Positions 18,602 through 31,633 of a stretch of DNA of 64,000 nucleotides are shown here, in pieces (the stretch's first letter is position 1; each line of letters opens with the position of its first letter). Location of the stretch: positions 9,672,001 to 9,736,000 of the forward strand of contig OX387606.1 of the NCBI GenBank assembly GCA_947568835.1. The letters run 5' to 3'. The DNA comes from Protonemura montana. Taxonomy: Eukaryota; Arthropoda; Insecta; Plecoptera; Nemouridae. A program made the position numbers and the translations under genes. The notes under the pieces were generated by a model. It worked only from the letters and a program-made list of their open reading frames with translations, ran no database searches and was not told where the DNA came from.

Positions 18602-21126
18602 CTAGCCATTGATTTGGATTTTTTTGGTCTCCACTTCTTAACGAGTTGCATCATCTACATGTATCCTTGCTGTGTCCTCACATATAACAGGCAAATAAAA
18701 CCGATCGTTTGCCATGTGTTTAGCCTTGAAGAAGCAAATAGTAGTGTAAACTGGACAGAAGATTTAATGGCCTCAGGATCTTAATATACGTTTTCCAAGA
18801 ATATTTTTTAGAAGAAAAAAGAGCGGGAAATCGAAGAAAATCATCATTCTCCTAGTATATATTTTTGTTCGTGCTGGGTTAATTTCGACCGAAATCCAAT
18901 TAGGAACTAGTATCAAATTTATCGACGTCTTTGACAGACTCAACGCCGCGAAATGAGATGATTATAGAGAGAGAGTCGTGTTTGGTCGTGACTCCACTAT
19001 GCGGTCTAAGACCGGACGGACCTTACCGAGAGTCCCTTTCATTTAAACGCAGAAACTCGGGTCTGCACTCCGCTTTGGCAGATCAAAAACGACATGTGCG
19101 ACATTGTGCAAGCCACGAAATGATGTACGATAATAGATAATTTATTCAAATTGCGATCCTAGGTGCGGTGCAGCGAGGTAAACACACCTGTTGCCACCGA
19201 GTGCGGCCGCAGGCGAAACATCTGCCGAGTGGTCCAAGAGGAATGTGGGACAGCCAGTCGACGGTCCAGCATCTGCAGAGATCGGATTGGATGCTGCCAA
19301 GGGGACCCCTCCATCGACTCGTGAGCGAGATTCACTTTCAGAACACGTTATTTCAAAGAGCTATTTTAAGACTTCTGAGCAATTTTACATTTGTCTACCT
19401 TCAATAATTAACAATCTGTTGATTATCGATTCGCAAAAAGTGTGAAACCTTTACTAGAGTCGCAACAAAGTTGGTATCCTTGCCAAGTACAACTAATTAA
19501 GTGGACATTTCCCCTCTAATTAATGAAGCTGCAAGTACGGCGGCGGCGGCGGCGGTGGCGGCAGGGATGCTAGAATAGCCCACGGCGTTCAAACTCCCAA
19601 GCAGTCTGTGAGTGCCACTTGCAGGTAGTCAACAGTCATCGTTGGTGGCCGCCGTCCGAAGCAGCGAGTGCATTCTTTAGGGTAGTACACCTTGCCTCCA
19701 AACATTCCGAGACCCGAGACCGATTCAACCTCGGTCATTCACGAATCTTTGCCCTCGGTTGGGTCCCTTTTGCATCTGTGTGTGTGTATGTGTGTCGGAT
19801 TTCGAGTGGTTTCAATGTGGCAGCCATTCGAAGCGAATCCAGTTTGAATTGGAAGACTTTGTGTTTCGATTGGGGGCAGACGACGCGTACAAGTATTGCA
19901 CGCCCCGAAGGAGGTATCGACCCCCGTGGACCAAGGTATGGAGGAAAGTGGTGACACCTTGCGATAGGAGATTTGGACAGTGTGACACAAGATAGACTAT
20001 ACCTTCGAGGGGACAGGAAGGTGACGGCAACGACGTTTATCTACGCAACTTAAATTGATTTTTCCTGCTTTGGGCGAAATTTGATACTCTTAGCAGGTGT
20101 ATATCGGGAGTGTTGAGGGGGATGAAAAAGGAAGGAAAGTTTTGAGCGCTGTAGTGTAATTTGCAAACAATAGAAAATTAAATTGGAATATCACATTTTT
20201 AATTGCGCGCCAACCGAAACTTTATATTAATTTTTGTTTTTTCACTTTGAAAAACGAGGAACCCGGCGAGGAAAATAAGTGGACATAGAAATTGACAGCA
20301 TTTAGCCTGGGGCATAGGCAACCATCCTCTAATTGGCGCTAGCATGTGAGAGCCAATTAGCATGCAAAATGTAGTGGGTGTCCTCAGACATCCTCAAAAC
20401 TTGACCTTTTAACTAAAACCTACTTAAACCTGTCGCGTCTCACAATATGAATTCAAAAATGGAAACTGTAAATAAATTCCACAAACAGTCCAGCAATTTC
20501 AAAGAAAATCACTAGATAATTGTATCTTTATTATTTTTCTGGTGGCAAAATTTAACTATAGCATGGATTAACATTGGTTTAGCCTAAGGAATAATCAAAA
20601 GTCACTGTAGATCCCTTGTATAATGTCTGCAGATTAGTGAACCATTACATTTGGACTAGTTCAAATGCCAGTATCAATACTAGTAAAGTTGTACCTATTC
20701 CCCTCAGGTTGCAGTCTCTGTTCCCACTATACTCTCCCAATAGTCCAGTAGCTAACAGAAAAGTATCATTTTTTGGGCAATGGACCGCTAGATTGATGCC
20801 CAAGAAAATCGGGCTTTAACGAAGCTGTTTAATAATACCGCACATTTAGCGTTCTTTGCGGCTGGCCAACAATCAACTTCTGACATCAGTGCAGGTGAAC
20901 TGTTGAATTCAAAATTTGTGTCCCTAACTAAGTTTGCCCATCCCAAGGGAAAATATTTCAAATACCATTCCAGGAGTGGGGACTGGTGAATTTTCAATGT
21001 TGAACAAAATCCCAAAGTCACCCTAAAGGAATGCAGCAACAAAATATGAACCCAAACATACCCATATATTTTTTGTGCTATCTAACAAAATGTCACTTGT
21101 TGTCCCAGGGTCCCGTGAGTAGCAAG
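18602..21126. other. Spacer upstream of twisted gastrulation; possible 5' UTR exon(s)
   Basis: No coding exon is recognised. A CGG-repeat run lies near 19,538-19,562. The GC-richer stretch 19,600-19,990 could contain the promoter and an untranslated first exon of the downstream gene: an acceptor-like TTGTCCCAG lies just before its start codon (about 21,100), and a donor-like AAG|GTATGG occurs near 19,935. This pairing is inference. Confidence 0.35.
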
Positions 21127-23826
21127 ATGATGCCGAGATGGGTCCTCATGGTGGCGCTGGTGGGAGCGTGGTCATTCATTTTACGACCGGCAGAGAGTTG
21201 CAACGAAGCCGTCTGCGCTAGCGTCGTGAGCAAGTGCATGCTGACCAAGTCTTGTAATTGTGACCTAAAGAACTGCTCGTGCTGTAAAGAGTGCTTCAGC
21301 TGCCTTAGCTACCTGTACAGTGAATGCTGTTCGTGTGTCGGTAAGATGAAATGTTGACTACACGAGGGAATTCACGAAAGTCTGAAGTTTTAAGTGCCAA
21401 CTTAAATTTACCCAGGAATCGTAATTTTCCGCCAAAGATCCCTACAATTGGACCCTACACTTGGACACTTAAGATGTCTTCCAAACAATTTCACTTTCCA
21501 TTTTTCTTTAGGCCATGTTAAGACAGAAACGTGATTTCGCATTGGCAAAATTTTGCGAGCCTTGACGCTCTATGGAAATAAATTAATCTAGCACAAAAAT
21601 GAATTAAATAAAAAGAAGAAAAACTGTTGCCTTCGATCATATGGATAGAAAAAAACCATGCAGACAGGAGGAGTGAACAAAACTTAGTTATTCTGTGCCA
21701 TAAATGTTATGTTTTTACAGTTTTTCAACCCTTGGATATTTATTATTTCTCAAAACTACTTTTGGCTCAACGAGGATTTAAAATTTTGTAATTGTATTTT
21801 TGAGTAAAACTAGATATAGCCAATTTTTAGTGCCGAGTTAAAAGACAACAAAATGACTCGTTTCGGGGTAATGTGTTCCAGACATGTGCCCCAAGCCCAA
21901 CGACACTGCGAGTGCCCTGAGCAAGAAAAGCCACGTGGAGGACTTTCCGGACAGCGTGCCGGTACCTGTTCTCTTCCAGGCATTGATGGGGGGCGAGCCC
22001 GACCCCCTGCAACGGTGGCTCACCATCACCTTTCCGGTTGACTTCGACATCTCCTCTTATCGGTTTAAACACGAGAAGGAGATGAAGGTTTTTGCACGTA
22101 AGTGTGAAGAAAACTCCCTCAGGTTGACTGTAATTGTGTTCTGAAACCCAGTGGATTTACTAGCTCCTGTAAGCTTCCAGTAAAATCTACTTGACATGTT
22201 GGGACATTGCTTAGGCTATGGAATAGACCCAGCAAGTTTTGGAACTTAATGCTAAGCTGGTTTTTAAGAAGTTGACAATGCTGATCCATATTGCTGATCC
22301 GATGCGATCCCTAGAACCCAAATTTAATTTAGAAGAATTTCACACATCTTTACTTATCTCTCTACAAATTCTAACTAACTAAACATTGTTGGACAAGATT
22401 ACCAAGAGGCTGGATTATAAAAAAATTATTATGTGAGTAAATACCAATTTTTAAGTCCAGTACTGCAATCTAGCCAATGATAGAAAATACCAGTACAAGG
22501 ACTGACCCCAGTTTACTACTAGCTCATGGATGAAACTTTGTTTCAAAATATTCATTATTTCTGGAAAGAATACCAAATGTTGTTGTAATTATTAAAACAT
22601 TCTTATGATTGCTTGAAAAACAAACCATCCTGCGAAAACCTTCACAGCAAAAGAACAGAGAGGGACTTGAACAGATATTATTTGCATTGTTTTTAAAAAT
22701 GTCAGTTTGCCCGCGTGTAACCCCAAAACGACTAGTGGCGTCTCTGTCGTAAAAGTATGAGCTCACTTTGAACGGAGTATAAACAAGAGGAAACGTTCAC
22801 AGCAAAGGACACATAAATTGAGGCCATACTAGGAAATTTACTAGTTATATATGATATAGCACTAGACATACAAGCAATCCAGCTCAGAATCCTTTACCAT
22901 TAAACATTATGTTCTGCAGTGGGCTCGGAGCAAGATGTGTCTCCACGCAAAGACATCATAACGCTCAACTGCACTGTGGCCTACATGCACCAATGCATGT
23001 CGTGGAACAAGTGCAAGGCATCCTGTCAGTCCACGGGAGCGTCCAGCTACCGTTGGTTCCACGACGGTTGCTGCGAATGCGTCGGCGAATCGTGTATAAA
23101 CTACGGCATCAATGAGAGCAGGTACATATATTTAAAAAAAAAAAAAAATTCTGTGATGGCAATTTTGGTATTAAATTCTTAAAAATTCTAGGAACGAGGG
23201 TCATTTTTAATCAGCGGCAGCCAACAAATACAACCGGTTACAGTCTAACAACTGTTTCCAATTTTAATATTTTTGGAAGTTCATCTCAACTAACAAACTA
23301 CTGGCACAATCTCGGGGTTTTAATCAATATTTTTGTCAGGAAACACACAACACTCTACCTACTGAAGTCAAATGGTTTTTAAATATCAACCAACCCAGAG
23401 AACTATGTACTAGAGGACAAACTGTATAGTATGTATTGATAAAAAATTGAAAATATACCATTTATTATTTACTACCCTAATTACAGATTGTGTGAGAGGC
23501 TCAATTCCAAAAATACTTAGATCACCAGCACAACTCTGAATAATTAACCACACAATTTTAAAGAATTTATCTAATCCTGTAAGGAACCATGTTTGCATAT
23601 TAGCACGTGTATGTACCATTGCAATGAGCATACAATAACAAAATGTTATCTCCAAATCAGGTGCGTCGAGTGTCCACCTCGGGAAGAAAAGCTAGCCGAA
23701 GAGGACGAGAGTCTGCTTGATTACGGCGAAACAAATGAGGAGGTAGAAGAAAAGAAGAAGCCAGTCGAGAAGAAACCAGTGACGGAGAAGAAACCGGTCG
23801 AGAAGAAGCCGGTCGAGACTGAATGA
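21127..23826 (+). CDS. tsg: Twisted gastrulation, secreted BMP-binding protein
   Basis: Secreted modulator that forms complexes with BMP/Dpp ligands and chordin/Sog in dorsoventral patterning. Coding exons: 21127-21340, 21882-22097, 22920-23121, 23661-23826, all phases consistent, 265 residues. Residues 1-24 form a signal peptide ending before CNEAVC. The N-terminal Cys-rich domain (about 25-80) has the dense family pattern CNCDLKNCSCCKECFSCL. The C-terminal Tsg domain holds a second cysteine set (CTVAY..CMSWNKC..CQS..CCECVGESC). The last exon adds an unusual acidic then Lys/Pro/Val/Glu repeat tail (four KPVE-like units) after CVECPP. ATG codons at 21,127 and 21,130 are adjacent, so either may start translation. 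A splice acceptor just upstream implies an untranslated first exon. Confidence 0.95.
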
Positions 23827-25413
23827 GACTCTGAGAGCAACTTACTAGCATCTGTGCCATTCGCAAAAGTAGTCACAAGTGAACAAATTTGCTACGCGAT
23901 TTTACTTTCAACACGTAGTGAGTTTGCGAGAAAATTCGGACCAAAAGCAAACACGAAATACTAGGTATCTCCCCGTAAAGGAACCGTGTTTTATTCTTTA
24001 ATTTAGGGTCATTATTTATTTTACTTTTTTCACTGAAAGAATTTCTAAAATTACTAGGGAGATGGAATTGGGATCAGATGTTGCCAATTTGAAAAGAGTG
24101 AGTTTTATGGTACGAAGTTTGTATTCTTTGCCTGTTTGATGCTATACTACCTACTAATAATGAACACCATCGTTGCTAATGCAAAGTGACTGTATTAATC
24201 AACATAAAATGGATCAGCTGATAGAGAAAAATGCTAAACAAATCCTCTGTGTATGATATGTATTTTACATCTTAATTATATTACACATCTTAAAGTACCT
24301 GAACTAGCATTTTGAAGATTTTGTCAAATAAACTATCTAGAATAAAATACTGCCAGCAAACATCAAAAGAGGGAAATAATGCCTGTTGAGGCTTACATTT
24401 CTTGTTACTTAACACCAAAACACTTTGAGCTCAATTCGCAATATCACTCTAGCAATAAGCTACACTCAAACTTTAAAGAGCAATTTCAAATTTTTTTCAA
24501 AAAACATTCCAAAATATGTCAACAGTCCTCAACAAAGATAATTTCTGAATAAAAAAGCATCAATGACTAAAATTATAGCTCAGCTATTATTAATATTAAA
24601 ATTGCCAGTATCTGGCTGGAACATCACAAATAAACATTCACGTGAAAAGTTTACGAAACTACGTCAATACAAAGCCAGCTTGTAATTGTTGCTATTCACG
24701 TTTGGCCATCTAGACTTGCCAATTGGAGACGAGTGATTGTCAATCGAGCCGACATCAAAATCAACTGGGTTTACGAGCCAGCTTGGTAACTTCCAACGTA
24801 ACACATGTAAACTTGAAGTTGCGGTCGATTACAAAATACTGAAGGCGCGTTTCGAAACAAACCAGGTACCAGCCCGTTGTTTCGCAATTTCTCTACCATG
24901 TAAAAAATCTTTTAAGATCAATATCAGTGTTGGTTGGTGGAGAGTCTTAAGACTAGAAAAGTAGTTTTCCCTTTTTTAAGTACGTCAAAAAAGTAAAACT
25001 ATGTTCGATTAAAATGCATTGAATCCATTCACAAACCTACCTACTAATTAGTATTTACGTTTGCTTCACAAGACAACGTAAAACAACATGAAACGACTAG
25101 AAAAAAAACTAGAGATATTTTTTCTCACAATAGTTCTAAATTTCGATTATATCGAAAACTTGAATTCCTCATTTCAAAGTTTCATTAGATCTTGTTCATG
25201 AACGACGTATAGAGTATCGAATCATCAGGCCATTGGCTTTCACATAAACTTAAAGTACAATGCAGTACCTAATAATTTGGAGGAATTCCACTAGCTAGGT
25301 ACTTAATTTACGACACTTAATTAAATGCTAGACAACTACGAAATAGAATAGGAAACATTGCCGAATAGTCAGTAGTAGAGAATTGATGGATTGAAAATGT
25401 AATACGTAACTTG
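23827..25413. other. Spacer between convergent genes
   Basis: Between the 3' ends of tsg (+) and the unrecognised minus-strand gene. It is AT-rich, with several AATAAA hexamers (for example 24,327 and 24,341) that may serve as polyadenylation signals. No exon is recognised; the open frame 24,737-24,964 has no motif. Confidence 0.5.
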
Positions 25414-28400
25414 CTATTTGGCGTCGCTGTAGAAGGTTTGGTTGGAAGAATCCGCCTGCGGAAACCTTTGCTGTACGCTACTGGGGGAGGGAGGTTCCAG
25501 AGGCTCGCTAGACTCGGGCACTTTGTTGAAGGACAGGTCGCTGCCGCTCCACATCGAATAAAGGTGTGCCCGGATTTCCTGTAGTAAATACAAACTCAAC
25601 GTAACTAGTTGATGGTGAGTGGCGTGCCAAAAGATAGGATATGATAAATTGAGAGAAAGGTTTAAAGAATGTACAGGAGAATAGAATGGCTGATTGACTT
25701 ATCTATAATATTTTGAAGATTGAAACTTCCATAAAAACGGCTGATTCACAGCCTTCTGGGCTATTAGATCTTATGGGTGAATGCAGGATGAAGGCTGTGT
25801 TAATACTCCTGGAAATACAATATCGCGGCCTAGCATCTATTATCCGATAAGTTTCGTTATTATTTTCTTTCTTCTTCCTCACTAGTCAATCTATATACAC
25901 CATCAAAAATGTAAATCTCGTGCAGAGTAGAGAATGCCAGACGTAAGAATAACTGTGAAGTGATCATTGGACCAGCCATTTGCCAAGGCATACCATTTTA
26001 GTACACTCACTATTTCAGTAACTATTTTACCAACTGAAATTCACTTACAGCGCTACCTTCCGATCCTGTTGAAGACCGTGTGTGGCTGTGAAGCGAATAG
26101 CTGGACGAAGAATCCGTTGACGAGCTACTTTTCCTCGAAGCCAAAACATCGGCATCAAGCATGTACCTAAAATTAAAACGTTCGACTCTATGAAAAAACC
26201 CATAAGAAACATTTGTAAACACGGTTTTACCATAAAAAGGATGAAGATCTTCAATTCACTAAGTTGTATACTTCTTCCTTTATCAAGCAGTTATTAGAAA
26301 CAACCTCCTACTTAGTTGGAACTTGGAATGGTTTAAAAAATTGATGAATATATCCATTAATAGGCCTATCTTAACCTACTTTTATTTGGAAGGAAACGGA
26401 ATATTTTCTCAAGAGTTTAATACCTTTAGCGCCTGCAATATATAATATTTCTACGCTTGCGACTGCTTCTCTGATAAGATCCCTTCCTTACCATATTTCT
26501 TATAAGTGAATGCATCATCATATGAATCCCCGGTACAAGTATTCAACTCACATGTCTGGTGCCTGCCAGCTGCCGCGGTGAGAACATGGTGAATTGCTGC
26601 CACGCCTGGATGGGCCACCGCTCTCCATACCCCCGTTGTCACCCCAATAGCTACCTCCATCCTGTGGCCCATCGTACGGGCACGCTGTCAACGTCACGCC
26701 TGAAAACATGCACCCCGTTAGAAGGACACGCAAGTTCTTCGACGCTCAAGCTTAGGAACTTTGGATTCAAGACGAAATAAAAACATGCATGCTTGTTTCG
26801 AGCACCCCCCGTCTTCCATCCAGTTAAATGTGTCCTGTTGACGAAATCGCGACAAATTTTCCGGCTACTACACCTATGGCAAACCAGTGCTGGTGTATCG
26901 ATGTCGGTAGCATCAGTTCTTTGCTTTGTAGGTATTTACCAGGTAGGTGCTGACTGGGCCCAGGATGGTACAGCTGCGTAGACTGAATGAAAGTCGGCCG
27001 ACACGACAAAAGCTGGATGACATCTTGCAGTTCGTCCTGGCTAGCGAGAGAAGAGTGCCACCCAGATTCTGAGGCACACAAATTTACATTCTTTATGGAC
27101 ATGTGAAATTTATGTCTTTTAAAGTTATGCCAAAGTTTATAACTTAAAAACCAGGGTTGTTGAATTCAAGTTTATCATAAAGACACAGACATACCTGGGG
27201 TGGTTGAGCGGCTACGGTCATGCGGTACGGCTAGCTTAGAGTCAATCTGGCGCGAAGTGTCCCACGGCATGGACCAACGGCGCGCTGCGGCTGGGTCGCC
27301 TGGAGTAGTCGCGTCTCCGGCCTCCACAGCTGCTGCCTCCGACCACCTCCGCTGCGTGCTCTGCAGCGGGCACAAAGTCAGGTGCCACGGACTGCGCGCT
27401 CGCTGACGTCCTGTCAACAATGTCTTGTGTTATACTGATCTTAGGATTTATATTTTCTTTGTTTCGATTGATCGTCTTCCTGACATCATTATAATAGGAG
27501 ATTTTGTTTTTCTGTTGTTTCCACATAGGAGCTGATACAGCAACCTAAGGAAGAATGGGAAGTAAAGCTGGAAAAATGTGCAATTGAACCGGGATCCGTA
27601 GTACTGGGTACCACATTTTTCCAGCTTAGCCTTCATTACATCATTTTATCATTATCATAATGGTTCAATAAGGCAGAGTAGTTCAGAGCTGCATGTAGAT
27701 GTTGATTTATTCTACCAAGTACGGTTTCGCTTTGTTAAGCAGAACGTTCAAAGGCACGAAGTAGTCCACGCCACCACTGTTAAAACGTTGGCAAATAGCC
27801 AGACGTTTTATGGACCAAAAATCACGTTGAACAGGGCAAACCTGTAAATTTTCATACGCAAATACCCATGCTTTGATATTGCTGGCAATGTCTTAAAATT
27901 ACATCCCAGAGCAACATTCCGTTTAAAACAGCTGGGCCACTAAAAATGGTCACAAAATGCAGTGTAAAAGGTGTACTTACCAGGTGGGGAAGGACTATAG
28001 AGCCGACTGAAGCACTGCTGCAGCTTGCCCACACTGCACTCAGGGTCATGCCCCTGGCCTGAGCCATCATTTCCATGACAGCAGTTGCTCGAGACCGAGC
28101 CCAGGTATTCGCAGCATGCCGTACAGAACTGGTAGTGCAGGTTGATGAACGTCATCAGACTTCCGCAAAGGACCTGCTGCAGTTGAGAAAGACATTAGCT
28201 TAGCATTCAACGAGTCACAACTTCCGTCATTGTTTCGAGGCCATGTAATTAATAAAACTAATGAAAATTAGTAAATGTTTAAAAAATGTATGACAACAGC
28301 AGGCCTTTCAAATCATGCCAGGTCAAATCACTTCAAAACGCGCAGCAAAGCAATGATGCGTAACTCCACTTCTCCAGTGCTAGCAAAAAGCCTCGAGCCA

Positions 28401-31199
28401 CTGAACTTTCCATCCAAAGGTTGCTATTACTTGAATAGCAAAGTACTACTTCTATAATCCTAAGCAAGGATGGGTTGGTAATACGGAGTACAAAAATCAC
28501 CACCTTTCATTTTAAGCTGCTTGTGCCAAAAATGTCCTAATATGGCTTTTTTCTACAGTATTGTGTAGAAGCTACGGCCCTGCTTTCGCTTATTGAGTTA
28601 AGTTACCATTCTAGGAACTTTTTGCCAGCATTATAAGACAGATAAGCCATTAAATCATAAAAATCAATCAAATAGATAAGCTTGCAGCTTCTATGTTTTG
28701 GTACCTGATTGCTTTCATGCAAGCGCAACTGGGTCTCTGCATCGGCATCCCCAGCGATGTTGTTGATTTCATGCAACGCAGAGAGCACTTGTGTCTTGAC
28801 TGCCGAGCTGGCCACCGTGGTTGCTTTGACCAACTCCTCCCATGCTGCTTGGCATTGAGTGGCGACCATGTGGCAAGATGAGGTAGGGTCTTGGACCAGT
28901 GCGCCAAGTGAATGTGACAGCCGAGAGCCCGCTCCGCAAAGCCCATTCAGCATCTTAAAGTTACAATAAATATTCAATAAATTAAGTCTTTTGAAAACAG
29001 CATAGCTTGCCAAATGACCTAGTATTGTTTGGAAAATTATATTTTTATGTTTTTAAGACTGATGTACACTTTTTCTTTTCTTCACCACTTGTTTTCAAAA
29101 AAACTATTATCCAACTGGGCTCTAAAAGTTTGAATGAAAAGTGAAAAAAAGTTATTTGAAAATTGTAACACTTAACGGTGTTGTAGCAAAACGTTATGTA
29201 TAAGGGGACATAAGACCCTCTCATAATTATTTTTGGGTTGAAGTATGCAAGTTCAGCTAGGGATTAAAAATTTGACTGGGGTTCCCAGACATCAAAGAAT
29301 AAAATGTTGTGGTTTTTGCAATTTCTGTATTTTTTATTAGACCAATCAAGACAGAGATAGAGATTTGAAACTCTAAGCCCAAATCTACGTGGTCCAGATG
29401 CGATAAAAGAAATAGAGATTATAAAAACACTTGCTCGACCAACCAAGGTCATCTTGTTATCACCACAGAAGCATACTTGCATTTAAAACAGGTCTTGGCT
29501 TGAAGACAGAGATTTTTAGACGGTGTTTGAGTTAGGTACAGATACAGGTTCTGTGGGATAAATACAAATACAGGCCACGTTTCCAAACCATTGTCACCAG
29601 GTAACTGAAATTCAAACCTCATACATCTCAACATTTCCAGAGTTTTTAACTTATTTTCTATCTCTTTTCTAAGCCGTGTTTTTAGCAGTTTTCGTGAAAA
29701 AAAATGCAGAGGGTGATGAAAATAATTCCAGGGAACAGCCATTGTCTCAGAATAAGTTGCTTTCAAACTCGAGAAATAAAGAAAGGTGTTGACTAAGTTG
29801 TGTAAAAAATTGGTTTCCATATCTCTAGTCACGGCCGTAATTGAAATGTTTGATTTCTGACTTCGTTTATCTATGAAACACTTTGAAAGGCTTTAACTCG
29901 GTGTGATTTTGCTTAAAATGATTCTTGGAGTATTCCTTTACTGCAAATGTTGTTAACTTTCAGATTTTACTAAAAAAAATGATATTTTTGTAGATGCAAT
30001 ACACTCTTATACATAGCGTTTGTCTACAAAGCCCAGGAGTCTTACCATATTCAAATTCATTTTTTTTGCAGTGTTTTTTGGTTTTCCTGGTGTTTCCACT
30101 TGGGAGCTAAAACCAGCAAGCAAAAGATTCCCCTTTGAGGGAATACCTTATCCCTCCCCACAAAAGCTGGAATGTGTGCCTGGATAGCCCAGTTAGTAGA
30201 GCAACCGACCGGCGATCGGGAGGTCCTGGTTTCTTATCTCGTTTCGGTTGCATATTTTTCCAGTCTAGCTTCCTTTCCAACTTTTTTTGTTATCATAGAT
30301 GGAAAATTTGTAGAAATAACACCATTTATCATAAATGATAATGCCTACTCTAATGAAGAAGTAAATGAGAACTTAACCTGGAAGCATTTTCTTGGAGGAT
30401 ATTACAATTTTAATTTTTTGAAGTCGAAACCAATGGTTTAAGCCAGGAGCCGTCAGTCTCAACCTAAAGATGGCAAAGCGAGCTCTACCGAAACACTACT
30501 AGATATAGATAAGTTCTAGGTATAGAACTCGTTTAGCGAGGATGACGCTGATTGCTTTAAGGCTTTGTGCGTCGGCTTTCGAAGTCCTTTAGAGAATTGC
30601 TTTTATCAGAAATTCACAACTAACAAGGGACAAGTGTGTTTCAATTTTTAACCAAGTTTCCCATACCGTTAATTCTGGAAACGAAGATTTCCAGTGCACA
30701 GTGCAAGTGCACCTAGGCATATTACAAATTTGAAAGTATCACTAAAAGAGAACCGGTGAGATGTTTACCTGTAGGTACATTAGCCATCCACTTAAACATT
30801 CAGAAACATCCTTAGGAGATCCAGACAGCATTCCAGCTGCTGTTGGCGTCGGAAATGTGTGTTCACCAATTCCAGCAGGCACACCACCAATTTCCCCAGG
30901 AAGCTTGTGACTGGAACAAAACTTTAGCTCAGAAATAACATTCAGTTAATATGACCCAGTTCAATTGATCTACACAAATAAGAGACTAAGTGATACAAAT
31001 ATATTGCGATCACAGAAATTATCCTAAATGCAACTGACAGAAACAGCTAAAATTACCTATCTTGTACTTGAAGTGTAGTTGAAGCCATCACTTGGCTTTC
31101 AATATTTCCTTGTGCTGGCCGCAATCTACTAGGATTCGAGCAGGAACTGCGAGCAGGTGGGGGTTTACTACTACGGCTGCATGTTGGATTCTGTTTCAT
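25414..31199 (-). CDS. Unrecognised 501-residue Ser/Pro-rich protein with a helical core
   Basis: Nine coding exons in transcription order: 31199-31057, 30910-30769, 28953-28705, 28176-27981, 27410-27195, 27068-26940, 26699-26552, 26166-26049, 25578-25414. Every junction is GT-AG with matching phase and the total is an exact open frame, so the model is strong although the family is unknown to me. Residues 1-50 are Ser/Pro/Arg-rich. About 70-245 look helical and low in proline (for example GWLMYLQMLNGLCGAGSRL, then AWEELVKATTVASSAVKTQ) and could form a BAR-like or other helical bundle, which is speculative. About 245-450 are Ser-rich and probably disordered, with basophilic kinase sites (two RRWS, one RRGS). 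One, RRWSMP, resembles a 14-3-3 mode-1 site. The C-terminal 54 residues are Ser/Pro-rich. No signal peptide or membrane segment. A likely cytoplasmic adaptor, by inference only. Confidence 0.75.
27565..27627. repeat. 16-bp perfect inverted repeat in an intron
   Basis: AAGCTGGAAAAATGTG (27,565-27,580) and its exact complement (27,612-27,627) surround a 31-nt loop, inside the intron at 27,411-27,980. The outer sequence resembles, in reverse, the region after the tRNA-like repeat at about 30,180-30,280 (both have TTTTTCCAG followed by TTCC-rich DNA), so it may be a rearranged copy of that element. Confidence 0.6.
28954..30768. other. Large intron of the unrecognised minus-strand gene
   Basis: Apart from the tRNA-like fragment near 30,180, this 1.8-kb intron has only AT-rich sequence. 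A 127-residue minus-strand frame (29,449-29,832) shows no known motif and may be transposon debris. Confidence 0.45.
30176..30285 (+). mobile_element. tRNA-derived SINE-like fragment
   Basis: A tRNA-like head has a good A-box region (GGATAGCCCAGTTAGTAGAG) and a degraded B-box (GGTTTCTTATC instead of GGTTCGAATC). A TTTTTCCAG-containing tail and a T-run near 30,281 follow. The damaged B-box and the extra sequence argue against a functional tRNA gene. It lies in the large intron 28,954-30,768 of the minus-strand gene. Confidence 0.5.
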
Positions 31200-31633
31200 G
31201 TTACTCTCTAGCCATCAAGGAACTGTTGAATTGCCCGAGCGTTCCCATTATCTGCAATAGTTAAGTTATAACAAATGAAATTAAGGCAACAGTCCAATTT
31301 AGCTGTTGTTTATTCTTGACAAGGGGTAGTAGGTGAGTATGTAAGGACGTCTTTGGTAGGGACCACAGCCACCTACTTACCTCTACAAGAGTAGGACATA
31401 ATATCTTCGAAATTGCCTACATTATAATTCTTTACTGTTAACATCACAGCTAACTCAAGATTCTTAATCAAGAAACTTGTTTCATTTAATTGTACGTACC
31501 GTTCCGGAACCCATTCTCCTACAAAACATAAACAAAGCAACGAGATCAATATTCTGGTCGGACAGGACAATCTCAGCCCATCAGCTGATAACATACGTTT
31601 ACCCGCCAAAATCTAAATCTCATAGCTGCGATT
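31200..31633. promoter_or_regulatory. Probable shared promoter of two divergent genes
   Basis: About 435 bp separate the divergent start codons of the unrecognised gene (-) and the CYTH gene (+). A donor-like ACG|GTACGT on the minus strand near 31,500 suggests an untranslated first exon of the minus gene at about 31,500-31,600, so the transcripts may start within a few tens of bases of each other. No TATA box is evident. Confidence 0.45.

Noticed and set aside
30176..30250. Functional tRNA gene
   Set aside because: The B-box is degraded and the T-arm does not form. It is followed by repeat-like sequence, so a SINE remnant is a better fit.
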